Shown here piece after piece: positions 18,881 through 29,500 of a stretch of DNA of 64,000 nucleotides; the stretch's first letter is position 1; every line of letters starts with the position of its first letter. Origin of the DNA: Holtiella tumoricola (GTDB lineage Bacteria > Bacillota > Clostridia > Lachnospirales > Cellulosilyticaceae); assembly GCF_027857615.1 (NCBI RefSeq), contig NZ_JAQIFT010000040.1, forward strand, positions 205,022 through 269,021, written 5' to 3'. The translations under genes and the position numbers were made by a program. Below the pieces are notes generated by a model. That model had not been told where the DNA came from. It made no database searches and saw only the letters and a list, made by a program, of their open reading frames with translations.

Positions 18881-20200
18881 TTATTCACCTAATTGAATCG
18901 CCATACTTTCTACAAATTCTTGTGGTGAAATGTTCCCCATATACAATTCTTGTAAGAGTGCAAGGTATTCTCCAGCATCTTCAGCTGCCATTAATGTGTC
19001 AAACCATAATGTGAAAGAGGTTGCTTCACCTGCAAACTCTGCAATTTTCTGTGTAATAGGATTTACGCCACTATCATCATAATCTACTTCCCAAGCAGCT
19101 ATACCCGCACCATCTAAATAAGCATATTTAGAAATACTTCTACAAAGTTCAAATACTGCATTACCTGCAATATCAGGATATTTTGTAGACTGAGCTACCA
19201 TTAAAGTATCTGCTGCCCCACCCATAAAGTCCGTAATTTTAGCATTATTGCTATTGATTACTGGAACAGGTGCAACACTAAAGTCTTCTGGATTCTGAGC
19301 ATCTGTCAAAATAGAACCTCCCATCCAACTTCCTGTAATGTACATAGGAACTGTACCGTTGTAAAATTGTGCACTTGCTTCATCGTTTGAAACACCTGTC
19401 GCACCATTTAGAAAAGCACCCATATCTACTAACTCTTTAAGCTTTGTTGCTGAAGCCAAGAAATCTGGATCATTATAGCTTACCCCTTGCTTAGTAATTG
19501 CTTGTTTTGTCTTTTCAGGACCAGCTGATTTTAGAGTAAGTGCATCATGACACATAGCAAGTACCCATGTATCTTTTACACTTACACCAAATGGTGTAAT
19601 ACCATCACTTAAGAAGGTTTGGCAAACATTAGCAAGTTCATCCCAAGTCGTTGGTGGCGTAAGTCCACGTTCATCAAACATTTTCTTATTATAGAATAAT
19701 GCAGATACAGGTGTGGTAAAAGTTGAACCGTATAGTTTATCGTTATATGTAGCATTCGTTAGTGCTGCTATAGGAAGTTGAGCTTTGTATTCATCTGTAA
19801 AGTAGCTATCTAATTCTAAGACTTTACCTGAAGCGATAAATGGTTCAGAAAATCCTCCCCCCCATGTGAAAAAGATATCTGGAAGTTCATTGGCGGCTAC
19901 GGCTGATTTGATCTTGGTCTTATAAGATTCATTTTCAAAAGTTTCATGTACAATCTTAACCTCTGGATGGGCTGCCTCATAATCAGCAATTGCTTTTGTA
20001 TAGGCTGGATTAAAGGCATCACTTTCTGTTGCAATACTCCACATGGTTAAAGTCACTTGGCCATTCCCTTTTTGACTCTCTTGTGTGCTAGAAGGTGTTT
20101 CACTAGGTGCAGGCGTGTTACTTTGGCTACATCCTACCATGGTTGCCATCATAGGCACTGTTAATAATAATGGAAGTAATTTGTGTAAAACCTTTTTCAT
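18881..20200 (-). CDS. Extracellular sugar-binding lipoprotein, family 1
   Basis: A 439-residue binding protein of the second importer. The signal peptide (MKKVLHKLLPLLLTVPMMATMVGC) ends in a lipobox with Cys at residue 24, then a Ser/Thr/Pro-rich linker. The mature part shows VTLTMWSIATESDAFNPAYTKAIADYE, NELPDIFFTWGGGF and TTWDELANVCQTF, which are hallmarks of the maltose/oligosaccharide binding family. GGGGG precedes ATG. It is first in the operon with permeases and the GH3 enzyme, so beta-linked gluco- or xylo-oligosaccharides are likely ligands. Confidence 0.93.
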   Translation of the reverse strand: MKKVLHKLLPLLLTVPMMATMVGCSQSNTPAPSETPSSTQESQKGNGQVTLTMWSIATESDAFNPAYTKAIADYEAAHPEVKIVHETFENESYKTKIKSAVAANELPDIFFTWGGGFSEPFIASGKVLELDSYFTDEYKAQLPIAALTNATYNDKLYGSTFTTPVSALFYNKKMFDERGLTPPTTWDELANVCQTFLSDGITPFGVSVKDTWVLAMCHDALTLKSAGPEKTKQAITKQGVSYNDPDFLASATKLKELVDMGAFLNGATGVSNDEASAQFYNGTVPMYITGSWMGGSILTDAQNPEDFSVAPVPVINSNNAKITDFMGGAADTLMVAQSTKYPDIAGNAVFELCRSISKYAYLDGAGIAAWEVDYDDSGVNPITQKIAEFAGEATSFTLWFDTLMAAEDAGEYLALLQELYMGNISPQEFVESMAIQLGE

Positions 20201-20395
20201 AACATTTCCCCCTTGTTCTCTCTTTTTATAGTTTCATTATAAGAAATAGACCTACTACTTTTGAAGGGATATTTTTTACTTGAAGAGGTAATATTTTTAC
20301 ATATGCATCCTCTGCCATAGTTTAATAGATTTATCGACATATATTAAAAATCGATGTATTTATACGTTTAAATAAATACATCGATCCTATAAGTA

Positions 20396-21198
20396 TTACT
20401 TAACAGGTATCCAAATTTCACAAGCATACCCCTCATCAACTTCAAAATACACTTCTAACTGTGGTTGATCTACAATTTCATATTCTTCTCTCGGAATCCA
20501 GCTTGTATAAATCTGCTTCCATATTTGAAGTATAGACTGAGGCATCTCACCCGGGCAAGGAAAAATAGCCCATTTATGAGGTGGAATAATCACTACTGTA
20601 TCCTTTGATGGCTGTGTACATTTTCCTTAATAGTATATCCCTCTCCTGTAGAAACACCAACTAAAGTTTCAAATTGTGAAAATCCGCAGCACCTATCTAA
20701 GTATCCATCTGTTTCAGACTTTGCCCACAGATAACCTGTAGCATTTGGGTCATCACTTGGAACACTACTGGTTATTCCATTTAAAAAGATGTATGTCTTC
20801 TCTTGAATAGTATAAGTAAGTGGACGCTCTTGTGTCAGTATAAGCTTTACTTGCAAAGGGTAAAATACTTTTAATTTTTCACCTCTACTTTCACTTGGTG
20901 TCACACCATGAAAACGTTTAAATGCTTTAGAAAAAGCTTCTGCTGACTCATAACCAACATTAAGAGCAACCTCAGATACAGATATTTCTAAACCTTGTAA
21001 CTGCTCTCCAGCTACACATAGACGGCGATTACGAATATATTCTGATAGAGTGAAGCCTGTCAATATCTGAAATGCCCTTGTAAAATGGGATTCACTCACA
21101 TGGACATGTTTGGCAACAAGTTGAGAGGATAGCTCACTGTTTGCCAACTCCATTTCTATAAAACTCATTGCTTTTTGTATAATTTCTATCCAGTTCAT
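20396..21198 (-). pseudogene. AraC regulator with GyrI-like effector domain, broken by a frameshift
   Basis: From ATG 21198 (AGGAGG four bases upstream) the protein has two AraC helix-turn-helix units (ELSSQLVAKHVHVSESHFTR, SVSEVALNVGYESAEAFSKA), then the first half of a GyrI-like ligand domain. This frame ends at TAG near 20593. The missing half (TVVIIPPHKWAIFPCPGEMP to EIWIPVK, stop 20396) continues in the frame shifted by one base, open from about 20626. Joined, the two parts give a normal-length AraC-GyrI protein of about 270 residues. A single-base indel between about 20626 and 20594 explains it. Either a real recent inactivation or a sequence error. A truncated protein keeping the DNA-binding part could still be made. 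Confidence 0.85.
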
Positions 21199-21341
21199 TC
21201 GTCCTCCTATCAACAAAATCTACTGTTATTTTATCATGTAGCTTTAAGTTAATCGTTCCACAAAATAAAATTTTCATTCAAAAATAGAGAGCTTCTAGCT
21301 CTCTATTAAGATTTCAATATTCAAATAGGTTTTTGGATATC

Positions 21342-22868
21342 TTAATAGCTATCCATGATACGCTCTGCAGCTAAATAACCTGATTCTACAGCACCTTCAA
21401 AAGTTGGATAAACTAAGTAATCTCCTGCTAAAATAAGAGATCCATAATTCAGTTCATCTAATCTTAGCAATCTTTTATATGCCCCTTCAGACATAATTGG
21501 ATATGCATATGGGAAGCGTTCAATATCGTATCCTGTAACCTTACTACTTGCAGCGTTAAAAACTTTATCTAAATCATTATAGACATTTTTTATTAATTCT
21601 TTATCACTCATAGTATCTAATGAATGATCTACACCTGTTTTAGGTGCAACATATACAGAAATAATATAGTCCTCTAACTCTGTTTTTTTATCATCATAAA
21701 ATCTTTCTACCCATGTAGAATCATAAATATCCGTAAAGAAATATCCATCTGGTACTGCTAGATCAAATGCTTTATCAAATATTGGTGTTTCTGAGAATAG
21801 TGCAACCGTTGCATAAGATGCATATTTAATATTTTTCATAATATTCGTCTTTTCTCTAGAAATCACAGTAGGTGCTATTTTAAGTGCTTCAGGAGCTGGT
21901 ACTGCTAATACAACGTTATCAGCAAGTATAATCGATTCTTTACCATCATTTCCTACATATGTCACAACGTACTCTCTACCTTTTTTAGTAATACTTTTAA
22001 CATTACTACTTAATTTGATTTTATCTTCTAATACCTCACCTAATTTATCTGTGAGCTCTGTCAATCCTTTGACAAATGAGTAGGATCCTGAACTTTCTTC
22101 TTTTGCCTCTGCATACTCTTCTTCAATATCCTCTTCATCAAAATCTTCGTAATCTACATACCCTTCATTAAAGCCTTCATCCTCATAGTCATAGGCTGCT
22201 TCAGGAATAAAACTTAATGCAGAGATTTCGTCAAGGGTTGCACCAAATAATCCTTTTGAAGTTACGTTATATTTTTTTATAAATACTGCTGGAATATTAT
22301 TGTTACGAAGCCAACGACTTGCACTCATATTATCTAGTTTTTTTGCTCTAAATGTATAATCAAAATCTGGAACTTCATCATAATCTTCATAGGCATCTAA
22401 TATAAGATCTGTAAACGTTTCATAGGCATCATAGTCACTATTACTCACCAAATACCTTTTTATACCATCACTTCCATAATAGAAGTTTTTGCCATCAAAA
22501 TACCCATCCATTGGTGAAGGAATTTCTTTGGGTTCTAATCCAAGTTCATCTATCATCTCCATTAAGGCACTTTCTGGTGTTCCTAAATATTCTGTACCTT
22601 TAGCATATGTAAAAGATTCATGAACACCCGAGATCGTTCTTCCACCAATTGTACTTTTTCTTTCAAGAATAACGAAATCTTCATCTTCTAAAAAATAACC
22701 ACAAGTTAAACCTGCAATACCGCCCCCCACTATAACTGTATCATGACGCTCCATTTGTATCGCTTGTTTAGCTTCTATCTCATTAGATTTTAGGCTTGTC
22801 AAACCTATACTAATCAAGGTACTAATCCCTAGTAGTACCCCTACCATTCTACCTTTCGAATGAATCAT
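21342..22868 (-). CDS. Flavin-containing amine oxidase / protoporphyrinogen-oxidase-like protein
   Basis: An FAD-dependent oxidoreductase of 508 residues. An N-terminal hydrophobic segment (MVGVLLGISTLISIGLTS) could be a signal anchor, so it may act outside the membrane. FAD is bound by VIVGGGIAGLTCGYFL (about 45-60), ERKSTIGGRT and the C-terminal LILAGDYLVYPTFEGAVESGYLAAERI. Residues about 222-262 are an insert very rich in Asp, Glu and Tyr, which is not usual for this family. GGGAGG lies ten bases before ATG. The substrate cannot be predicted. It stands alone between an AraC pseudogene and a cysteine-cluster protein gene. Confidence 0.82.
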   Translation of the reverse strand: MIHSKGRMVGVLLGISTLISIGLTSLKSNEIEAKQAIQMERHDTVIVGGGIAGLTCGYFLEDEDFVILERKSTIGGRTISGVHESFTYAKGTEYLGTPESALMEMIDELGLEPKEIPSPMDGYFDGKNFYYGSDGIKRYLVSNSDYDAYETFTDLILDAYEDYDEVPDFDYTFRAKKLDNMSASRWLRNNNIPAVFIKKYNVTSKGLFGATLDEISALSFIPEAAYDYEDEGFNEGYVDYEDFDEEDIEEEYAEAKEESSGSYSFVKGLTELTDKLGEVLEDKIKLSSNVKSITKKGREYVVTYVGNDGKESIILADNVVLAVPAPEALKIAPTVISREKTNIMKNIKYASYATVALFSETPIFDKAFDLAVPDGYFFTDIYDSTWVERFYDDKKTELEDYIISVYVAPKTGVDHSLDTMSDKELIKNVYNDLDKVFNAASSKVTGYDIERFPYAYPIMSEGAYKRLLRLDELNYGSLILAGDYLVYPTFEGAVESGYLAAERIMDSY

Positions 22869-23002
22869 TGTTTTACAACCTCCCTTTTTGCTGTTTTCAT
22901 AACTATACTATCATGTATCCTTGACTTTCTCCTGTCTTTATCCATCCTAATTTGTCGGTCTATATTATTGGAAAGCCTTTTTAATCTCCTTATGCAAAAA
23001 GA

Positions 23003-23042
23003 TCCCACTATTGGCACACTTCGCTGTACACCAATAGCGGGA
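23003..23042 (-). terminator. Terminator after the YkgJ-type gene
   Basis: A 12-bp stem with one mismatch (23003-23014 with 23031-23042) is followed on the minus strand by CTTTTT. It lies about 20 bases beyond the stop codon of the cysteine-cluster protein. Confidence 0.8.
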
Positions 23043-23062
23043 CTTCTCATTCTTTATTTTGT

Positions 23063-23731
23063 TTATAAAATGCCTAGTCGTTCTTTTGCTTCAGGTAATA
23101 CTCTGAAAAATGCAGTGTAGAAGTCTTCACCTTCTTTTACTTCTATGCGATAAAATGTATCCAGTACATACTGATTAATCTCTTCTAACTCTGCTTCATC
23201 ATAGACAAATTTCAATCTAAAGTTAAGTGCTTTTAATAACTTGTACCACGTTAAAATGAATGTCTTGTTTTCGTTATAATTCACAATTCCAATCCATTCA
23301 CTTACTTTAATTTCTTCTAAGTTAGGCATGACACATGTCCCTACTTGTAAGAAGTATTTAAAATCATCATTTTCATAAACTCTTCCTAATGGGAATAGTC
23401 TACAGATGTTTGGACGTTGTCCATGTATACTACATCTGCCTTCTCCATTTAAAAAGCTACATTGCTGGGTTTCTCCTACCATCTTGAGATAAGGGAGCAT
23501 CAATTTATTATTTTTTTGAAGCGCTAATTTATCCCCTAGTAATGCATCAAAGGATACATTGAGGTGACTTACTATTTCATAAGCATCAAATGGGGTAAGT
23601 TCAACTAAGTCTCCTACTTGATGACAACAGGTATAGCACCCATTACATCCACATGTATCGGCTTTTACATAGTCATCTATATCATAGAGTTTACCGTCTG
23701 AAATACCTTCTAACGTCTTTAATGTTCTCAT
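23063..23731 (-). CDS. YkgJ-type cysteine-cluster protein (putative Zn/Fe-S binding)
   Basis: A 222-residue soluble protein. The first cluster is CGCNGCYTCC (about residues 27-36) and the second set is CSFLNGEGRCSIHGQRPNIC with RLFPLGR, the typical pattern of the YkgJ/CxxCxxCC family. The C-terminal 90 residues are helical with no motif. The biochemical role of the family is unknown. It is transcribed alone, with a terminator just downstream and AAGGGAAG before ATG. Confidence 0.85.
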   Translation of the reverse strand: MRTLKTLEGISDGKLYDIDDYVKADTCGCNGCYTCCHQVGDLVELTPFDAYEIVSHLNVSFDALLGDKLALQKNNKLMLPYLKMVGETQQCSFLNGEGRCSIHGQRPNICRLFPLGRVYENDDFKYFLQVGTCVMPNLEEIKVSEWIGIVNYNENKTFILTWYKLLKALNFRLKFVYDEAELEEINQYVLDTFYRIEVKEGEDFYTAFFRVLPEAKERLGIL

Positions 23732-24011
23732 ATTCTTCCCTTTCTTGTATGCTGCCTTATCATTTTTATATTGTGTTTTGCATACGTTCTATCATTGATC
23801 AGTTCTTATCACTTTCTACATTATAATACAAAAGCCAATGGTATTTCTACAGTTTTTATATAAGTGCGGAATTACCTACTCCATTTGTCTAATAGGTGTC
23901 TAATTTTATATGTTTAGGGTCTAAAAAAGCATTTTAAAAAAGCGTAGATATTATAAAATAGGGTTAACAAAAACTTTTGTAATAATCTATACACCTTAGG
24001 AGGATTATCCA

Positions 24012-25262
24012 ATGAAACAAATTACAGCAATTGTAGTGGGGGCTGGACCTCGCTGTACGCTTGCCTATACTTCTTATGCTTTACAAAATGCTAGTGAAAT
24101 TAAAATCGTAGGTGTTGCCGAACCTCTAGAAGATCGTCGTAAAACCCTTCAAAAATTACATAATATTCCTGATGAAAATTGTTTTACATCTTGGGAAGAA
24201 CTCTTGGAAAAACCTAAATTTGCAGATGTTGCTTTCATTTGTACCCAAGACAAACTCCACTTTGCACCAGCTATGGAAGCTTTAGAACGCGGCTATCATC
24301 TTCTACTTGAAAAACCTATCTCACCAGTGGCTGAAGAATGCATTCAAATTAGAGATAAGGCAAAAGAAAAAGACTTAAACGTGGTTGTATGCCATGTTTT
24401 ACGCTATACTAACCTCTTTAGAACACTTAAAGAAATCGTAGATAGTGGGCGTATCGGAAAACTGATGTCGATTACTCACTGTGAAAACGTCTATCATATT
24501 CATTATTCACACAGCTATGTACGTGGTCCTTGGCAAAAAGCTTCTGAAAGTGCACCAATGATTATGGCAAAATCTTGTCATGACTTAGATATTATCCAGT
24601 GGCTTTGTGAAGATGAATGTACTGAAATTTCTTCCTTTGGTAGTTTAAGCTACTTCTGCGAAGAAAATGCACCAATTGATGCACCAAGTCGTTGTACAGA
24701 TGGCTGTCCTCATGTCCATACTTGTACCTATTCAGCACCTCGTATTTATGCTAAAGATAAATTATGGGGAACGGACTATTTCTCACCCAATCCTATGACT
24801 TCTGAAGAAATTATGGAACATCTAAAAACTTCTCCTTTTGGCAAATGTGCGTTTAAAGCAGGAAATGATGTAGTCGATCATCAAGTGGTCAATCTTAACT
24901 ACAAAAGTGGTTTAACAGTCTCTTTCACTATGTGTGGTTTTACAAAAGACTTTAGTCGCACCATGCGTTTGATGGGTACTCACGGAGAGATTCGTGTGCT
25001 CTTTGGTGATGAACATGTAATAGAAGTTTATGATTTCCATAGTGGACGTAAAGATGTGATTTATACAACTCAAAATCATTCTGGTCATGGCGGTGGCGAT
25101 CATAATCTTATGAATGATTTCGTTAACTTTATTGCAACAGGTAAGCCATCACCTTCTATTACACCCATTGACATTTCAGTAGAAAGTCACTTACTTGCTT
25201 TAGCTGCTGAAGCGTCTCGTGTAACTGGTAAAACAATTAAAATGAAATATTTTCGTAAATAA
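24012..25262 (+). CDS. Gfo/Idh/MocA-family oxidoreductase
   Basis: An NAD(P)-dependent sugar or cyclitol dehydrogenase of 416 residues. The Rossmann N-terminus (AIVVGAGPRCTLAYTSYALQ) is followed by the EKP motif (LLLEKPISPVAEEC) near residue 97-110. An internal Cys cluster (SRCTDGCPHVHTCTYSAPRIY, about 225-245) marks a branch with possible metal binding. The C-terminus has HSGHGGGDHNLMNDFVNF. AGGAGG lies before ATG. It is a lone gene with its own terminator. The actual substrate is unknown; sugar acids, inositols or glycosides are possible. Confidence 0.88.
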   Translation: MKQITAIVVGAGPRCTLAYTSYALQNASEIKIVGVAEPLEDRRKTLQKLHNIPDENCFTSWEELLEKPKFADVAFICTQDKLHFAPAMEALERGYHLLLEKPISPVAEECIQIRDKAKEKDLNVVVCHVLRYTNLFRTLKEIVDSGRIGKLMSITHCENVYHIHYSHSYVRGPWQKASESAPMIMAKSCHDLDIIQWLCEDECTEISSFGSLSYFCEENAPIDAPSRCTDGCPHVHTCTYSAPRIYAKDKLWGTDYFSPNPMTSEEIMEHLKTSPFGKCAFKAGNDVVDHQVVNLNYKSGLTVSFTMCGFTKDFSRTMRLMGTHGEIRVLFGDEHVIEVYDFHSGRKDVIYTTQNHSGHGGGDHNLMNDFVNFIATGKPSPSITPIDISVESHLLALAAEASRVTGKTIKMKYFRK

Positions 25263-25300
25263 GCTTTCATTACATGCTCTACATCTCTTTTACTTAAAAT

Positions 25301-25346
25301 GTCCTATATAACAAGGTCTAAAACCTTAGTTATATAGGACGTTTTT
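25301..25346. terminator. Bidirectional terminator between oxidoreductase and foldase genes
   Basis: A perfect 12-bp stem (GTCCTATATAAC with GTTATATAGGAC) extended inside by AAGGT/ACCTT, followed by GTTTTTT on the plus strand. It serves the convergent gene pair. Confidence 0.85.
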
Positions 25347-26399
25347 TCATTGTGTAAATGGCTTTAGTATCTGAACTTGCGCTTTCACTGTTAAGGCATC
25401 TATATCATCTTGAATCCACTCTTCAATATACTTAATAGCCAAAAAATCTTTATATTCTTCAAATGGTCTTTTATCGCCTGCTTCTCTCCTATTTAAAATC
25501 CCAATATAGTAGGCACCATTATCACATATAACAGGTGTAAATGCACCTTCCGGTACTTGATTGAATGCCTCCATCAAATTCCCATACCTATTCAGATCTT
25601 GTCGCTCGTTTTCAGCCAAAAAGGAATAGGGTTCATAATTTAATACATCTGGATATAATTTTAGGAGTTCTTCTATCCCTTTTCCTTCTTCAAGTAACTT
25701 ATAAACTTCATTCATAGATGAAAAGTATAATTGCTCTTTATGAGCATTAAGAGTACCATCTGCTTCAACAAATTTCATATAAATGAGATCTGTCTCTAAA
25801 GTATTCGCCTCTGTATGGATAAGCTCTGGATGACTTTGTTCATAGGCTTTAAGTATCTCATCTGTTATGTCCACTTTTTTTGACATCCTATAACGTTCTC
25901 TTAGAGCAATAAGATTATTGGCCATTAAATAGTTATAGTAATCAAACTGAGAATATTCTACTGGGCCATAAATCACTTCCTTATTGGCTACTGCTTTTTT
26001 TCTCATTTCATTTACATTAACAAGCAGTTCATTGAATGCTTCAAAACTATCATATTGCAAAAGGTCTTCAGCACTTAACAACTCTTCTATCACTGTATTT
26101 CTTACTAACGTTTCTATAACTTTCTCCTCTAGTATTTTTCTAGGTGTTGTATCCCCCACTTTTGTATTCCAAAAGTTCTCATCATAAGTTAAGCCATATC
26201 GACCTTGTACCTGACTAATTACACTAGACTTCATATTGCTAACAATAAAATTGATTTCATCTTTTTCAATAAACTGATTATTAATTTTCAAGTATGCCTC
26301 CTGTTCTTTAGTCGCCCCCATTGTCACTGTCATAAAAATAAAACCCGATAAGACAACTATAACCCCTAAAGTAACTATTTTCTTTAATCTTTTTTCCAT
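25347..26399 (-). CDS. Membrane-anchored parvulin-like foldase (SurA/PrsA-like)
   Basis: Probable extracytoplasmic chaperone or peptidyl-prolyl isomerase. ATG 26399 is chosen because GGGGTG lies six bases upstream and the sequence starts with a signal anchor (MEKRLKKIVTLGVIVVLSGFIFMTVTMGA). A SurA-N-like helical region spans about 40-200. A PPIC-like core follows (about 205-320: DLIYMKFVEADGTL, EEGKGIEELLKLYPD, VPEGAFTPVICDNGAYYIGIL). No lipobox Cys is present, so it differs from PrsA. It sits right after the 1900-residue SLH protein gene, suggesting it helps fold that or other wall proteins. Confidence 0.75.
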   Translation of the reverse strand: MEKRLKKIVTLGVIVVLSGFIFMTVTMGATKEQEAYLKINNQFIEKDEINFIVSNMKSSVISQVQGRYGLTYDENFWNTKVGDTTPRKILEEKVIETLVRNTVIEELLSAEDLLQYDSFEAFNELLVNVNEMRKKAVANKEVIYGPVEYSQFDYYNYLMANNLIALRERYRMSKKVDITDEILKAYEQSHPELIHTEANTLETDLIYMKFVEADGTLNAHKEQLYFSSMNEVYKLLEEGKGIEELLKLYPDVLNYEPYSFLAENERQDLNRYGNLMEAFNQVPEGAFTPVICDNGAYYIGILNRREAGDKRPFEEYKDFLAIKYIEEWIQDDIDALTVKAQVQILKPFTQ

Positions 26400-26428
26400 G
26401 AGTTCACCCCTAACTTTCTTTCTGTGAT

Positions 26429-26488
26429 AAAAGGATAAGATACTCACTTCTCCTCTTTTAACAAGTTAGTAAGTATCTTATCCTCTTT
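26429..26488 (-). terminator. Terminator after the SLH surface-protein gene
   Basis: A long hairpin (AAAAGGATAAGATACT at 26429-26444 with its complement around 26472-26488, one bulge) ends in TTTT-rich sequence on the minus strand, between the surface-protein stop and the foldase start. The foldase may therefore be read only by read-through or from its own promoter. Confidence 0.75.
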
Positions 26489-26506
26489 TATGTGTCTTCT
26501 AAATTT

Positions 26507-29500
26507 CTATTGCTGATGTAAAAAGGCTTTATAGGCCCTTACAACAACTGTTACTGCCATTTCTCTATTCGCTGTATCATGTGGCTTAAAGTTACCATTC
26601 ATGCCTTGAATAAGTTCATGGTAATAAGCTGTTTGAACTGCTTCTTTTGCATATTCTGAAATATGTTCAAAATCATTGATATATTCATTACCCTTTACCT
26701 GTTCTAACTTTAATGCTCGGATTAAAATTACTGCCATTTCTTGTCTTGTAATTGGTGCATTAGGATAAGCATAACCACTATCCCCTATTAAAATGCCTTC
26801 TTCATAGGCTACTGAAAGGTAGTTTGCATACCAATCTGTACTTGTAACATCTTCAAATACATTGGTATAAGGTTGAGTTATATCAAGTCCTAGTAACGCT
26901 ATGATCATCTTAACAAATTCAGCTCTTGTAATAGCTTGTTGGGGTCTAAAGTAACCCTCATCGCCATGAATCAATCCAAGTGCTGTTGCAAGATTTACTG
27001 CATGCTTTGCATAATTAGAAATCAATTCCTGATCTTTAAATACTATTATCTTTTCTTTGTCTACTTCTACTCCATCTATCGTAATGGTTTCCTTATAGTT
27101 AGGTTGCTCGGGCTCTTTTTCATGACTTACACCACCACCTGAACCACTACCAGATGAACTACCTCCAGATGATCCACCTCCATCTGTAGATAGACGTACC
27201 AGTTCTGCTATAGCCTTCTTAAGATGTTGTATGCCTTGTTCTACTTCTAACTTGGTTATCTTATTTTGTGCTAAAATTTTATTTGCTTTATCCATTGCAA
27301 TTTCTAGATTTTTGTAAGATTGGGTTGTATATAAGGCTTTATTATAGCTCTTTGCTTGTACTAGTGTAGCGCTAAGAGTCTGAATCTCTTCTGGTGTAGC
27401 CTCTACTTCTTCTCTAGGAATCAATCCTTCAATCGCCTCATTTAAGTTACGTATTCCTTGTTGAACCTGTGATTTTGTAATCGCCTCTTCATTTAAAAGC
27501 CTTTCTATTTTTTCTATCATACCTTCTAATATGTTGTAAGACTCTACTGTATATAAGTCTTCATGATATGTCTTAGCTTCTTTGAGTTTATCCTCTAGTG
27601 ATTTAATCTCTTCTTGGGTCGCTTCTAAGTTTCCTATTAAAACGAGTCCACTTATTCCTTGATTGATTTTTTTAATCGTTTGTTCTACATCAAACTTTGT
27701 CACCTGATTTTTCCCTAATACTTTCTGTCCTTCTCGCACTGCCACTACTAATATGTTATAGCTTTCTTCTGTATACAAGGTTGGGTCATAGGCTTGTGCC
27801 TGTATAATCTTATCTCTTATACTTTGAATCTCAGCCTCTGTGGCATAAGTATTGATTTTTTCTAATTTATCTGCGGCTGCATTTATTGTTTGTTGTGTTG
27901 CTGTTAAACTCTGGAATAGTGATACTGCATCATTATAGGCTTCTAATAAATCTGGATTAAACTTGAGTTGTTCTTTTTGGTACGTATTTACAAGGCCTAT
28001 TTGCTTAATTAAAGCATCTTTATTTCTTACATCTGCTAGTATATCTGATCCATCTGCCTTATTTGAATAACTTATACGAATAACATCATTACCATGAATC
28101 ATTACCTTTCTTGTATCAGGCTGACTATTGGTGCGATCGTTATTAATTGAAATGACCCATGACGTTGGTCTAATATGATTAAGCGCAATCAACTTACCAT
28201 CTGCATTAAAGGCTGTATTTTGAAACGTTGAAGTTAAAAGTTCTTTAAGTGTTGCGCTCCCTAATGCTTTAAGGTCTACTGACTCTGGAATAGCTACTAG
28301 CTGTGGTTCAACAGAGTACTGCTCTCCTAGTAGACTGCATTCAATTGAAAGGTAAACACCATTTCCTTTGAGTAAAGTCTGTTTGCTTCGTAGGGTTTCA
28401 ACCATTTGATCTACGACTTCTTGTGTTACATTCTCAGAAGCTTCATATAACTTTGCAAGTGCAATTAACCCCTTAAACTCATTGGCTATAGGTGTAGCAA
28501 CATCTGTTAAATCCACTTGTTGTGCCTCTATAATTGCTTGGCTCAGTGCATGCTTATCAATAGAGGTCATACCATAGACTTTAAATTCACATAATACAAA
28601 GTTATTGCGATTATCATCGTCCTCTAGTACGGTGATCTTAAGGTGTGTGGCAGATAAAGGTTCGTCTAACATAATAGTTGATTCATTTAAAGCTGCCATA
28701 TTCTCTACGAGCTGCTCATTATTAAAATGAATGCCATCTGTTGAAAATTCTACTTTATAGGATTTGACTCTAAATTCACTCATTCCTTTATTAATGAGTG
28801 TAGTTTGTGTAACTTGAGTCTTACTTGGAAGTTCTACGATTAGGTATGGTGCTGGTTTTCCATTAAGTGGGAAGGTATTAGTATAGCTTGGTGCATAAGC
28901 ATGACTATCATCTTCAATTTGGTCAAAGGCTTTTTCTGGTGCAAACTTTAACTCACCATGTCGATTATTTGTTTCAACCTTAGCATTTCTTAAATCTAGA
29001 AGCGTACCATTATTTTTCTCTGCTAGAATAGCTTGAATATAAGTATCTTCGTTAATCTGTGTCGTAAAAGATTCTGGCCCTTTAAACGTTCCATTGATAT
29101 TAAATCCAACAAGTGTATAGGCGTTATTGGTAAGGCTAGCATTGACAGTAACCTTAGAATTTCTTAACACTTTGTACGGTTTTTGTAAAACATAACCCCT
29201 TTCATCTTCTAATGTAATCTCTACATAATCTAAGTTAGAAGAAAGATCAATGCTACATAAATTACTTGTTCCATCTTGATTGCACGTATCAATAATAAAT
29301 CCATCAATCACCATTTGAGGCCCTTTATTGGCTACTACAAGACGATACTTACCATACTCTAAATCCTGTTTATCATAGGCTATAAAGTAAGGTTCTGTAT
29401 GATCGGATTGAGCTGAAACACTCACTCTATCCATTTCTTGCTCGTCTTGATAAAGGATGATTTCCATTTCCCCATTTAGAGGTGCTTTTTGACTAATCAC

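Noticed and set aside
23732..24011. 280-base gap between divergent genes
   Set aside because: No convincing RNA element, hairpin or promoter pair found beyond general AT-richness; only the AGGAGG before 24012 is clear.
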